Below the pieces are notes generated by a model that saw nothing but the letters and a program-made list of their open reading frames with translations, did no database searches and was not told the origin of the DNA. The position numbers and the translations under genes were made by a program. From Melieria omissa (lineage: Eukaryota; Arthropoda; Insecta; Diptera; Ulidiidae), in assembly GCA_963971225.1 (NCBI GenBank), contig OZ020268.1:42167348-42231347 (forward strand): 64,000 bases of DNA. The letters run 5' to 3'. Positions 51,400 through 63,851 of this stretch are shown here, piece after piece (positions within the stretch are counted from its first letter, which is position 1; every line of letters begins with the position of its first letter).

Positions 51400-51498
51400 C
51401 ACCCTTACCTGTGTGATGAGGTACCCGGGTACCCCAGTACAAATTGTATGAAAAAGTGATTTGGGTACCCCGGTACTCCATCACACGCATAAGGGTTA
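51400..51498. mobile_element. short inverted-repeat element
   Basis: About 99 bp with inverted arms: ACCCTTACCTGTGTGATG..GTACCCGGGTACCC against the complement of GGGTACCCCGGTACTCCATC..AAGGGT. TTAA is present at the right side only. It resembles the other TTAACCCTT small elements in the window. Confidence 0.5.
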
Positions 51499-51558
51499 AG
51501 GGTCTCAACAAATTCGATTTTTTAATATATTGAAGAGGTTTTTCTAAGCATTTCTGGA

Positions 51559-51559
51559 T

Positions 51560-51594
<35 letters not shown>
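51559..51594. repeat. (TTTA)n microsatellite
   Basis: About nine uninterrupted TTTA units. Confidence 0.95.
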
Positions 51595-51596
<2 letters not shown>

Positions 51597-51630
51597 ATTG
51601 ATTTTGCATACAAGATTGCTGCTTTAAATA

Positions 51631-52528
51631 TAGGGTTTTCCAACAAGAGGTGTTATTTTGAATCACCCGGTATTTCAGTAGCTGTCACTTTTGAAGCTTT
51701 TATTCTTTGAAATTTTACAAGTAGAAACTACGCCATTACTAAAAATGGAACGATACACGCTTCAACAACGCATTGAAATTATTAAAATTCACTACAAAAA
51801 TTGTGAAAATCTTGCAGTCACAGTTCGCAAAACTAAAGCATTTTTGGGTCGCCGTGAAGCACCTTGTCGGACCGCAATACAGAAATTGGTGGAAAAATTC
51901 GAGCTGTTGGGACAAGTTAGTGATGTGAAGAATAAAACCCGTGCACGTCGCGCAAGAACAACTGAGAATATTGCTGCTGTAGCCCAAAGTGTTGAAGAAA
52001 ACCCAGGTTTGTCGATTCCTCGTCGTTCTTTGGAATGATGATTTTTTATGATCGGAGTTGGATGGTATTGATCTAGACAACGTTTACTTTCAACAAGACG
52101 GCGCTACGTGCCACACAAGCAACGAAACCATTGTTCTTTTACGGGAAAAGTTTCCGGACTGTGTTATCTCTGGAAGAGATGATCACAATTGGCCCCGAGA
52201 TCTTGTGATTTAACATCTTGCGACTTCTTCCTTTGGGGCCACGTGAAAGATAAGGTGTACGCCAACAGCCCAGCGTCGGTTCAAGACCTCAAAGATAGAA
52301 TTCGTGAGGCTATCGAGGACCTAGGGCAGCCACTTTGCGATTTGGTTATGGAAAATTTCATGAAAAGGATATGGTCCTGTAAGCGTGGTCGTGGTGGCCA
52401 TTTGGCTGATGTTGTTTTTCGTTATTAACGGCATACCTTCCTCTTTATTATGAAATAAACATCATTAATCTCAAAAAATGGCATTTTTCTTTGAATACCA
52501 AAGTAACACCTCTTGTTGGAAACCCCTG
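51631..52528 (+). mobile_element. deleted Tc1/mariner element with DUF4817-type transposase
   Basis: TA (51629-51630 and 52529-52530) flanks inverted termini with the common core TTTCCAACAAGAGGTGTTA. An open frame from ATG 51745 gives the helix-turn-helix part (MERYTLQQRIEIIKIHY..., DUF4817-like) up to about 52035, where it ends at stops at a deletion junction. The C-terminal half resumes at about 52070 with FQQDGATCHT (second catalytic Asp). After a one-base frameshift near 52195 it continues as RSCDLTSCDFFLWGHVKDKVY and ends near 52425. The middle, including the first catalytic Asp, is lost, so it is not active. Confidence 0.85.
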
Positions 52529-52530
52529 TA

Positions 52531-55500
52531 CTACAAAAATAGTACATTAGTAACGAGTAATAATTAATTGAAAAATTAAAATAACATTTAATATAAATTA
52601 AATTAAAATAATATAAAATATTTAGAAAATAAAAAGAAATACAGAGAAGAAAACAGAGAAAGAGAGGTGATAGATATATGTAGATATAGGAAGGTAGATA
52701 ATTAAGAGAAATGCTGAAAAGAAGATACTTAAAGATGTGGTTATTGGATATACTTTTTGATCAAAATCGGCAATGAATTCCACATTCTAATTGCAGTCAC
52801 ATAGAATATTCTGCCGGAATTGACAGAATTAAATGTCGGTGCAACAAGGTTAATGCTTCTCTTAGACTTACAGAATTGCAGCTTTTCAAATAAATACATT
52901 GGCGTTTTAGTGTGAATTAATTTGTCTAAAAATAAGCAGTTTCTGGCAATTTTGCATAACTAAACTCGTTTCATTTCCAGCTGAAACCATCTCATTTCTA
53001 AGCTCTTCTTCCATCGTACTCTTTCATTTTCACTTGAAATTTTCCATGTGTAGTTGGAAAATCGTTCCCTCTGCCTTTTGCGTTCCCAAATCATAAATGA
53101 ATTATTGCACAACTCTCAGAAGAACGCTGCGTCTTTTAACGGTATATCAAAGCGTGTTAAATTTGCGCCTTGCGCGCAGACATTTACGCTGCCATAAAGC
53201 GTAATAGTTCGCATTAAAGCTGGAATGAGGCATAAACATTCGTTTAGCGTGTGTTTTATGTGTTGGGCGAAATGTGTTCGCCCATAAAGTTTTCTATGAA
53301 AATGATGACATTATAAAAATATTATTGATTGCAGCACATTCGTTAGCCGAACTGACACAGAATACAACAGCGTCAGCGATTTAAATACTTTAAGACTGGA
53401 TTTATTTTTATGCAAATAATGCAAATTGATTGAATTGCTTGAGCGATGAAATGAAAAAAATGCTTTCATTTTAATTTGAAAAATAAAAACTTTCAAATCG
53501 AAAACTCAAGGAAATTTGAATTTGCATTTGAAGATTTTCTTAAACAGTTCGACTTAATGAAGAAGAAATATCAACGCAGTTTTTTCTCTTGTTTTCTGAG
53601 TTCGTTTTTGCATACAATTTCTTAAGAATCAAAATTTTAGACAATGTTGTTCAAAATTATAAAATATAGAATACAATTAAGAAAGCATTGTGTTTTAATC
53701 ATTAAACTTGAAATTGTGTATAATTGGAATGCATAAATAATGGTGAAATTATAAATGTTTGCATTGAAACTCTTCGAGAACTTTGCACAAATTTCAATAA
53801 CAATCGCCGAAAGCTGAATGCTTTTCATCATGAGCTGACTACATTTTTGCGCTGCTGCGGAATTCAGCGGCAATCGGCCACTAAATCATGAATTCAACGC
53901 CCAACTCTGCGCTTCAAAGAACTTTGAAGAATTTCGCTGAAAAATTAGTGAAATGCTCAACATTTGCGACACTCGGCTGTCGATAATTAACTGCGTCTGC
54001 GTTCCCTGCCTCCAGCGAGTGTATCGAAGCGACTAACCGGCCAACCGAAGCACCAACTCATTTGCGTGCTGCAACAAGGCGGATTACTCATTGCTATAAT
54101 ATTTCATTTAAGTAATGTTTTTAATGTCCTGGTTCGCTTTTATCTCTGCAAATTTAATTTAATCACGTCTTGCGCAGGCAATCCGTCAGCGGCGGCCGCG
54201 TACCTGCCGCTCTCAGCGGCAGCTTATGCTCTGAATAATAATTTCGTTAGGCGCCTAATTAGAAAATTTAATTTTCATTTTTGTTTTCAGTCTTATCTGC
54301 AGCGCCTGGCTGCCATTACGCGCAGACCGCCTTTTGGCTGCACTCGACCGAAAAGCGGTCAGTTGGGCGCAGCGCTGTGATTGCCAGCGACTGAGTGGCA
54401 GCCATTTCGCGCAGGTATGACACGATTTGGCAGCGGCAGCTGCAACAAATTGTGGACGATTTCATGCGTCTGCAGAGTTTACACTTGCTTTGTGCGCCGC
54501 TTAAAGATGTCTTTGAACACACACACACACCTACACACTGAGATACCGTCGCCCACGCAGCAGCGTTCGCTCAAATAAGGCCGCAGTGAAAGCCAGAGAT
54601 TTTTTGGTTTTGCATTTTCCGGAAATTTGTTGTGATTTAATTTCAACTTGGCCGACAGCGGCAAATAATCCCCTTATGAATTATGAATTGCTACCGCTAC
54701 AGCGGCCTTTGCCTCCGTAAGAGTGTACGGCGCATCCTTATGCACAGCTTAAGTGGGCTTTTGCATTAACCTTTTTCTTGTTGTTGTTGTTGTCATTCGT
54801 TTCTTTTCTTATTGTAGTTTATATTGTACTTATGGCTCAATAGCTCCCCTTTTGCTGCGCTGTCCGCCCTTCGTGCCGTCACTATTGACTTTTGCTTCGC
54901 TTCTACAATGAATTTTATTTTTCCCCCTTTTACTCTTTGTGGCGAATATCCATTTTCTGACTGCTGTGCTGTGCGCAACCTTGGCAGCATCTTTTGAGTT
55001 TTTGTCCATCTTTGCCTTTTTGTCTCCCATACGATGGCCCGACTGTGTTGCCATTGTTGTTGTCCCACTCGCATTCGACTTGTTTGGTTGCCGCGCGCTG
55101 AATTGGGAGCATGGGTTGCCCAGATAAATCCTTTAATTAAAAATAGTCGAGTAGCTGGAGAATCTGCTACACAGTGTAGAGTACGAAAGGGGCTGGTTGG
55201 GGGTTGAATGGAGGACAGCGATTCAGCAAAGCATTAGAGAATCTATGCGAAGGTTAGTGAAGGCGAGCGATGGTGAGAGCTGGCTGGCGCAATAATGTAT
55301 CCGACGCAACAGGACAATTTAATCGGTACCGGAAGTGGCTGTAGGATGTGAGCGCTTTGGCGGGTTAAATTCCGTATGCCATTGTTTAGTGTTGTGCTTG
55401 TTGTTGCTTACGGCTGCTATGCATTATGTAGTGTTGCCATGGCAAAATAACTTTGAGCTGAAAGTTAAGAGAATTTGGGCTAAGGATATGCGGCATCGAT

Positions 55501-56076
55501 GAGGAGGAACTTCTGGGAGACGATGAAAGATGATGTGTGAACTGTAAAGTAGATAGGAGAGTTAGGAGTGAAATGTAATAGCAAGTGAACACGAAAGAGA
55601 AATGCAAAAAAGACTTGATAGCAAAAGGAAGACGAAAAAGAAGTAATGTGAGAAAAACCTAAAACTGAATAAGAATAAAAAATAATGTTCGGACTTACAA
55701 TGGGAAATTATAAAATAGTTAGAAGATAAATGGAATAAAATAGAAAGAAAAAGATAAAAAACTTAACCCGGTGGCGGCTAGCGTGCCCATATGGTCACAT
55801 TAAACATACATTAAAAAAAAATGTAATTTTTCAATAATGCTTCACATTAAATCGCTGAAAAGAAAGAAAGAGAGTTAAAGAGAGGTTAAAGCTGAAATAA
55901 TAATAAAAATTTAAAAAACTGGAATGAAGAAACTTTACCGATATGTTAGACGAATATTAATAAATCATATATCTTTATAAATGATAAAAGGGAGAAATAG
56001 ATGAAAGTAGAAGGAGTAGTTTAGGTTAGAATGGCAGCTTTGTTATGAAAACACACAGAGATGACTCATTGTAATA
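52531..56076. other. spacer with possible short exon
   Basis: Mostly AT-rich. 53970-54430 is a GC-rich island that includes an acceptor-like TCTTGCGCAG at 54168-54177 followed by an Ala-rich frame (NPSAAAAYLPLSAAAYALNN, about 54180-54240) and a second acceptor-like TTTTGTTTTCAG near 54290. I cannot show that it is coding. The minus-strand frames about 54790-55110 are shadows of low-complexity DNA. Confidence 0.35.
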
Positions 56077-56335
56077 CAGTCGTGTCTGGGTATAGTGAAC
56101 ACCCTATATAGTGAACACCTCGATATAGTGAACATCCAAATTTTGACATGGAGCCTCTAAATATTGAACAAAATTTTGAAAGCAATTTCAAGCAAAAAAC
56201 AAAAAGTGTATTTTGAGCAAATAAAATGAGTTTTTGAATAAAAATCTTAATCTTCATATAGTGAACAACCTCAATATTGTGAACAGACCTTGTAATAATT
56301 AGTTCATTATATCCAGACACGACTGTATAAGGACA
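56077..56335. mobile_element. pogo/Tigger-type MITE, copy 2
   Basis: 259 bp with inverted termini CAGTCGTGTCTGGGTATAGTG and CAGTCGTGTCTGGATATAATG, flanked by TA. Longer relative of the copy at 31290-31486 in opposite orientation. Confidence 0.8.
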
Positions 56336-56709
56336 TCGGGACGGAGAGAATATACGGTGCTGGAAACCACGAAGAATTTAATACAATTTCTGTTGTCTTG
56401 TTGATGTTTAAAGTTGAAATCGAATTCCTTACTAAAACGAAGAGTCTGGAATTGTTTTTGTTTTCTGGCCTGAGACGGATTTTCAGACATTAATTGAAAA
56501 AGTGTTTTTCTTCTTCTTCAGAACAACAACCACGACAGCAGTACTTGAATCTTAGTTTTACAACATGTCCATTAGGAAATGTACCGGGAGCACAAGAAGA
56601 AACTTTATCGATATGTCAGAGGAATATTAATTAATAATAAATAAATGATAAGAGGCAAAAAAAGATCCTCTGTGCTGATGGATTGAACATCTATTTAGAT
56701 CTTACTTAC

Positions 56710-56990
56710 TTAACTGGCCGTTACTTACTTAACCCGTTACCGGGTTACGACCTGCGGCTAAAGCTTTCTCCACGAGACTCCGCTTTGAGCGCGTCTTCTC
56801 CAGTTGGTGACACCAAGAGAAGATAGGGCCTCCTCGACTTGGTCCTTCCACCGGAGCCACGGCCTTCATCTTCGCCGTTGACCTCCAACTACCTTATCGA
56901 ACACCTTTTTCGCTGGAGCTTCACCGTCCAAACAGCAGACATGGCCAAGCCAGTGTAGCCGCCTTAAAACAGCTCATACATTGTTGATTC
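56710..56990 (-). mobile_element. LINE endonuclease-RT C-terminal fragment
   Basis: On the minus strand a nearly open frame reads LRWLGHVCCLDGEAPAKKVF, then GGQRRR, a stop and RPWLRWKDQVEEALSSLGVTNWRRRAQS. This is the recurrent C-terminal signature of insect LINE polyproteins. One stop and truncation make it a relic. Confidence 0.7.
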
Positions 56991-57179
56991 GTAGGTGCTA
57001 GTCGTCACTTTTACGAACAGGGCTGAAGAAGCTGTTTAGATCGCCTTCTCGTTAATGCTGGCCCGGTTTCTCTGGTGATAAACACTGAATGTTTGTTCTT
57101 CCTCTGAGTATTTATTGGTTTCTTCACCATAACCCTGGTTGAAGTTTATGATGATGCAAAGGTGCCATCGCTAAGAGAG

Positions 57180-57680
57180 GCTCGCTAGTTCATGGGCCTT
57201 GTAGTTCCTCCTGGTCGGTTGCCCCTGTCACTTTTTTTTGTTCTTTGTTCACTCCACACGGGAGCATAGGGCCTCCACAAGACAACCTTGTGTTGGTTAC
57301 ATTAATCAGTTGTGTTGTTCTGCCAGGGTAGGTGATTGGCCTGCCGCAGGTAGTCCTAAGTGATGGAATCACGCCGCTTAGGAACGTCGCCTCCGGTCGT
57401 AGCGCCATCTGTTGTGAGGAAGTTACAGCAGAATGGTTGGGGACCTCGCTAGATCAGGTTGGTGCGCTGTTTTCGAAGTAGTCCGCTTCCCCTTGCAGAT
57501 GTCGCTTGTGCGCCTGTTTTGCGTAACTGTTTATTTTTTTGCTTTTATCAACCGTACAGCGCATAATTGCGCGTTCTATTGCATGGAAGTAAGTGGAATA
57601 GGAATAATTGGGTTGGGAATCAATGAACTTGGATATGTTGCAGTGTTTTTAGGAAACCTGTCACTTACTAACCAATAAAA
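57180..57680. other. unassigned block
   Basis: Compositionally distinct, GC-richer sequence with open frames on both strands (57190-57408 minus, 57433-57678 plus). It lies between two LINE relics and is probably transposon-derived, but no motif is recognisable. Confidence 0.3.
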
Positions 57681-57779
57681 GTTTACTCGACAGTCCGAAA
57701 CAGGTTGTGATGTATTGGATACATTAGCCTAGGTTTTATTTTCCGACTATTAAATTATGCTGATGTGTAGGTTTGAATT

Positions 57780-58300
57780 ATGTAGGTAACGGTGAAAGAT
57801 GCACTTCAAAGCCTGTAACTGCACCTCCACTTCAGCATGAAACACGCTGCAGTACTCAGATACACGAAGTGAGAGTTTTAGTCCCAGTTTGCGAGAAAAT
57901 ATGCCACAGTCCGTCCCATTTTTAATCTTAAAATCATCTGTGTTTTAAGTTGACTAAGTTGACTCATTCAATACGTTGTTTATGATCCAGTTTTATCCAC
58001 TGGAAATATGGGTTATAAACTTATTGTTGAAATGAAGGCATGTTGCTTGATGTGGGTCCATACGTCATTGGGATATTTGTGTGTTCCAGGTTAGGTTAAG
58101 GTCGCCAATTATGAGCGTTTAGTCTGGCTGTGGTGCACACAAATTTAGCGTGGAACAATGAGACGCAGCCAGTAAAGCCTTCGTTGTAGTGAAGCGTGAG
58201 GCCTCAGTTACTGCCGTCGTCCTGACCAATTGTATTTTAGTTGATCTCCCTTGGGAATGGCTGGCCAGTAGCAGACTAAACAACTACTGTCGTGTATAGC
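57780..58300 (-). mobile_element. degraded LINE RNase H relic
   Basis: Minus-strand translation near 57960-57790 gives NGTDCGIFSRKLGLKLSLRV and then EYCSVFHAEVEVQLQAL, the N-terminal half of a LINE RNase H (GSK..G.G.F / VFQAE blocks). Upstream minus-strand sequence to about 58300 is compatible with the same element but is too decayed to align. Confidence 0.6.
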
Positions 58301-60070
58301 CAAGGACATGTATCAAAACTAAGAAAAAACGAATATTGCAGAGAGACTTGAAATGATGTGAAGAAACAGGAATGGGAGTAAGAAAGAAGTTGAGGAAATT
58401 TAGTTGACGCAAGGCAAAGACAAATCAATCCATCATTCAACCAAATTGGTTTTCCATATATTCCATACCTTGAAAGTTATTGATCATTGACATTTAAGTG
58501 TCGGTCACACAAAAACATGAAGAAAATAAAAAAACTAATACCTATAAAAAATGCAAAGAAGAAAGTAAAAATAAGCTAAAACAAAAAGAACGGAAAAAGT
58601 ACTTAATTGTTTCCATTTTCCTGGCAGAAGTAAAGAATGTTCTTTCATTCTGCATAAGATGTTAACAACGCAATGCAAATAATCAAATGAACAAATTCAG
58701 AAACGGGGAAAAAGCGGATAAAAAAAGCACTTTAAAGAGAACCAAATGCGTCAAACAGATAAACAGACAGAAGCGCAATTAAGTGATAAGAACAACAGGT
58801 GATGAGCACCAAAGTTCAAAGAGGTAGCGAAGTATTAAAAGTTTAAAGAGTAGTGGAAGTATGCGGCATAGAGCAGCAAGGAGAAAGGCTGCCGGCTGCA
58901 CGTGAGACATATTAAATGTTTTCGATAATTTTTGTCACTTGTCTAGTCGACTGAAAAAAATTGTGGACGCTATTTTGCCAAAAGTAGTAATTCGTCGTTG
59001 CGTAATTGGACAAGTGTGCAACTCACTTTTTAGTTGGATGACCTTTACGACAAACACGCGCGCCCGTACACGCACAAACAAATGACCAGCCGCACGAACA
59101 TTAACAGCCAAACATCAACATCGGCAACACTGACATCAGCCAACGGCAGCCAAAGCCGCTGCAACGAGCGACAAGGCCATAAACTAACGAAACCACAACA
59201 GCAACACTGGCAAACATTAATTAAATTCGACGTGCCGCGCGCTCGCGAGGCAGGAGCGAACTCCTAAAATTGACACCGCAATTCAATTGGAGGTTGCATT
59301 GCATCAGCGTTTGGCTGCCATGTTGCTAGTAATGTTGATGTTGCTGCTGTTGGCGTTGTTGGCGTTGTTTTTGTTTTAGTGTTAATACTAACATCGGTAA
59401 CTTGGAAATTAATTAATATTAGAGTGAATAGAGGATACGGTCGACGCGAAGACGTGCGCAAACAAGCAGCGAGTTGAGCTTTCAAAATGTAAGCCGCTGA
59501 GAAGCTGAAGCAGTGATGTTAGCTGTCAAAAACTGTTGTCAGATGAGTTTTTCGCAGTGACAACACGCACTGCCGAAGTGCTGATAGATGAGCGGCGTAG
59601 TTTCTGCAGTAAAAATCGTTGTTGTACATTCATAAAAAAAAATACGAAAATGAACGAAAATACGAAAAACTGCAGCAAAAGTTTGTCCACACATTTATCA
59701 GTTAAGTCCAATATTTGTCATGTGCCATGTTGTTTGCTATTGAAACATTTTTCACCGTTTTTATACTGGAAGCAGTTGGAATGAAATATTGAATTTCAAA
59801 AGCAGCTTACCGAATCGCCGGTTTACTATTACATATGTAGTTTTTTTGTTTTCTTATATACAAGTTTTAAGTAAATAAGTAAAACTTTTTTGCCAAATGG
59901 TTGAACTATGCTACAGGCTGCGTTTCGGGTTTCTGTATTGATTAAAGAAAAAAAGAGCCCTAACTGGAGAATAGAATGTCCGAAAACTTTATCGAATAAT
60001 ACCTAAAGTTGTCCCTTCGCATAGCAATTTGAACTTCGATTAACACAAATATCTACTTTGCGAACAACAA
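58301..60070. other. spacer
   Basis: AT-rich, with a slightly GC-richer segment at 58890-59340. The open frame 59034-59267 is Thr/Gln/Ser-rich and looks like a CAA-rich UTR rather than a gene. No feature is supported. Confidence 0.4.
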
Positions 60071-60700
60071 CTAATGTGAATTGTTGGTTTTTTTATCTAC
60101 TTGTTGCTTGAAACTACTCGTTCTGCAAATGAATTTATGCAAAGCGTGAAGAAACCAAAGCTTACACATATTATGAATGCCATATACCTCGAACCTGGCT
60201 CTAGAGATCACGAGGAAAATGCATAGAAAATGCTCAGTCGCCATATCATTCTTTCCGCAGAGAGCACTGCTCAATATTTTTGTAATTTCCAAGTGGTTCG
60301 CTAATGTAATGAACAATAACTCATTGGTCTTATTTTGATTCTTCAAAATAGACCTTAGACCACTTATTTATAAGTTGGTCAGTGACTTCATTGCCCACAA
60401 AATCCATGTGTTGTCGGACCCATGTTTGCCATAAATTATTATACTTTCTTTCATAATGAAGCCTATCTTTGCTCATAGAATAAGTCAGCTAAGAAGAAAC
60501 CAGTCGACTGAGCAAACCATTTATTGCAGCTTGACGATCACTGCGTACACAAACGCATCTGCCGTATCTACTTTCCTTTTTACTGCATAATTTATTGTCT
60601 TCATGGTTTCACAAATTTCATCCTGGAAGACTGCATCCAAGAGCAAAAAGAAATTGGGCTCCATTGTACTTACTATATGAAAACTTCAGAACCTGATCTA
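60071..60700 (-). mobile_element. degraded LINE 3'-end relic
   Basis: Minus-strand pieces read VFQDEICETMKTINYA (RNase H glutamate block), HMDFVGNEVTDQLINKW (distal RNase H) and CGKNDMATEHFLCIFLVISRARF (terminal Cys/His motif), in that order from 60640 to 60190. Stops and frameshifts are frequent, so it is old. Confidence 0.7.
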
Positions 60701-60953
60701 TAATCTTTCAAAACCAACAATAAAGCTCAAAGAGTTCAGTAGATGGTTCAATTCCATTTCAAATTGTAATGTAGAACCGTTTTTTTAGAGACGCTAGCCT
60801 CTTGAAAGATTGTCTTCACCCCAAACAACCAATGCTTATGATAAGATGAATCTACTTGGTCTTAATCTGTGCTAGTAGATTCAGAACACTTTCGTGGGTG
60901 CGAGGCACCATGACCTAACAAAAACTGTCCCAGACCATCAGTTCTTAAGATAT

Positions 60954-61355
60954 TGTTACGAAAATTCCAAGGTTCGCTTTGATTGTGTTGGAAAATAAAA
61001 CAACCTCAATTATTCAGCGCAAACGTAGTCAAAACTAACAATCACTTTATTTACAAATTTACACTTGTTCTACTTTAGACTACTACTATTGCATGTCTCC
61101 CCATTGCTTGCTCAACACAGACTCCGACCCATTGCGCTGCGCACTGCTGCTTTTATACCAGTTTTCTTATCGCGCCGAAGTTTCTCGCAACTTCCAATTG
61201 GATAGCGCTCGACCATTCTCGCACAGCCCATTTCTTCGAGAACCATCCTTGCCATATCGGACTATACTAAGCGAATTATACCAAATTTGCCTTACTTCAA
61301 AGTGCATGCCTAAAAGTATGCTTGAAAAAGCGTTCATGCACAGCACATCGTTACA
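60954..61355 (-). mobile_element. solo LTR of a gypsy-type retrotransposon
   Basis: On the minus strand the 402-bp unit starts TGTAACGATG and ends TCGTAACA and is flanked by ATAT (60950-60953 and 61356-61359). It contains a TATAAAAG box (complement at about 61149-61156) and, downstream, an AATAAA-type signal (complement near 61050), the order expected of U3-R-U5. No internal domain or second LTR adjoins it. The start of a sister LTR lies at 63852. ATAT targets are typical of the 17.6/297 group. Confidence 0.82.
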
Positions 61356-61359
61356 ATAT

Positions 61360-63847
61360 AGTATATGTACATACTTATGTATGTACAATATGTATACAAT
61401 ATGTTTGCTGGATGTAGTTAGCGGGTGTTGCTAGTTCTGTTTAAAACTGGAATTAGTACATGAATTTAAGACCAATAATAGTTTATTTCATCATGGAATT
61501 CGTATAAATGGTATAATGACATAAATGACAAGACTCAGCGAGACAACAGCAGCTAGCAGGCTCCCTCGACTAATGCGCAATATGGATACATGAAAGTGAC
61601 AATAGGATTTGGATACAACACATAATTGCAGATGATTTGGCACCGGACCACACGCGGACAACGATGCAATCACTGCGTTTTGGATCAGTTTGTAGATTTT
61701 CCTTGAGTTTGCGCTACTTTCCGTGACATTTTTATAAAAAACTGAGGTTATTTGCGCACCATGGTCAATATTTACACATTCTGTGGTGAAAGTGTTGAAA
61801 TTATGATCAGACAAGGTTGAAATTTTGCCCTCGATGGTGAATATAGAAATTTATATAAATGGGAAACGTTTGTAATGGTTACGATTTCATTTAAATTATT
61901 TCAGTCAATTCAGTTGCATCGAATATATTTAATAATGAATACGAAAATGTTCTTCTGAACACATTCATCATCTTTTGAATTAATTATCATGCTGTGCGTT
62001 TGTATTACTAATCTAAATGAATAAAAAGCTATTTTTAGTGCGTATTAAGAGTAATAAAGATGCACAACATCAGTGAAACGCAAACAATTTGAGATAATTT
62101 ATTACAAGAAACTTTGTCGTTCGCATTTTACCTGAGGCAGCCACCATAACCTAACCTAACCAACCTTGTACAATACCAAAATGACATTGATATCGATTCG
62201 TAATCATTAATGTTTTCATCATGAAATTATTTGTGTGTGTACAGCAACATTGAAATTTGTATTCAAATGTCGTCTATTTATTTTAATCAATTGTGGTAAT
62301 AACTATTCTATTTCTACAGTAATTTCACAGTTTCCTTGAGATATTCAATCTTTAAAACATTTCTTTATTTCTTGACTGGAAAGAGCAGTCAGAAGATAAG
62401 CATCAAATTTACTGCCAAAACCGACAAAAAATCGTTATGGGGTCACACTGCTTGTGCGGCAAGACTGCCACTAGTGTCGGCCAAAAAGATGTTGCGCTAT
62501 TTTAGATTTACTTTGATTTTCTGAATCTTCTAAATCTTATAAATTTTGTTCATTGTTGTAATTCATCTTATTGTTGCTATTAATCTTACTTTCGCTTGAA
62601 ATTCATTTTTTTTAAATTGAATACATCTTAAAGTTCACTTTGTCTTGGCAGTGAAATCTTGGATCATATTTCAAAGCAGCCCAAATCTACGTTTGAACAC
62701 AACTTAATTGAACTTCTACTAAAACGACTTGAAAGAACTTCAGTCAATGCAAAAGGAGTGATAGAGCCGTTGCTAATTTTAGCTGAAAATCGATTCGGCC
62801 GCATTGAAACGGTTTACTCTTTGCACCAAAAGTTTTGCTGAAATATTGATGCCAAAGCGCAAACTTCTTAACACTCACCCCCTACAGGAAGAACACCAAC
62901 ACCATCTCACAATTGCGCCCGTCGAAAGTGATTCATTGGCCGGCGGAAGCACACCAGGCGGCTGAGCAATTTATCAAATGCGGGGAGAGGGCACAAGGCA
63001 CCGAAAGCGCGAAAGTGGCCCATAGAGGCGCAACCCACACATACACGCACACACTGTACAGACGTCTGTGTGTTGGTGTACGTTAGTTGTTGTTGGCTGA
63101 TAAATATGTAGCATAAATATGCGCGTATTTATGTGCATAATATTCATTTATAATATTGTAGTTAAGACATTACCAGCGACGGCCGATGACTTGCACTCGC
63201 CGCCGGCCAGATTAACCGCTTTGATGACTTCACACAATACGCTCGCAATAATTACGCACGCACGCGTGTATTTTCTGCGTCTACGCAAACATGTCCTTGC
63301 GGGCGTTTGTTTGTTTGTGTGTGAGATGATGTGGTTTGCGTGTGCGCAAGTTTAATCGTTTTTGGCCAAAACTGAAATTTTCATTAACGGTTTTATGTTT
63401 GGGTCATTAAGATGATTAAATAAAATGGCAACGCCTAATGTGAGTGTTGTCAGTCGGGCACTCAGCCGCGTTCGCGTTGTGGCCAAACAAAGTGAGACAG
63501 CCGCAGCGAGCCGACCGCATCGCAGTCGCACGCCGCTCATTAATGTTTTTCCATTTCGGAAATTTTCTAATTTCTTAAATGAGCATCGGCAAAGTGCTCG
63601 CTTTTTTTCTGCTTTCTTCTCTAATGGCGTTTCTTACAGTTGCTTTAGCCTTGAGCACTGAGCATTGCCCGCTGCGGCGGCTCGTCTCTTATAATAATTG
63701 TGTCTTTTTGATATTTGTGCGAGAGCGTAGCGCTACAATTGGTTGCTATGAATTTTCGAATGAAAATCGTTATAAAATTTGATTTCTTTTAGGTTTTTGC
63801 ATTATTTTTACAATACTTTGGGAATAAAAAAAAAATAAAAATTCAAT
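61360..63847. other. spacer with two weak gene hints
   Basis: No certain gene. A minus-strand terminal-exon candidate lies at 61491-61780. On the plus strand, a GGGTCACACTG word at 62440-62450 resembles the fly core promoter Motif 1, and an open frame 62649-62841 follows an acceptor-like TTGGCAG. TAACC tandem words lie at 62144-62160. 62880-63780 is GC-richer, with CA/TG runs. Confidence 0.35.
61491..61780 (-). CDS. candidate terminal exon of an unknown gene
   Basis: An open frame of about 96 codons follows an acceptor-like TTTCACCACAG (just right of 61780) and stops at 61491. An AATAAA lies four bases past the stop (61482-61487 complement). The product would have four cysteines, an NVT glycosylation site and a C-terminal hydrophobic stretch (SLLAAVVSLSLVIYVIIPF) that could be a membrane anchor or GPI signal. 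There is no ATG in the frame, so it can only be a downstream exon. I do not recognise a family and cannot see a partner exon. Confidence 0.25.
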
Positions 63848-63851
63848 ATAT

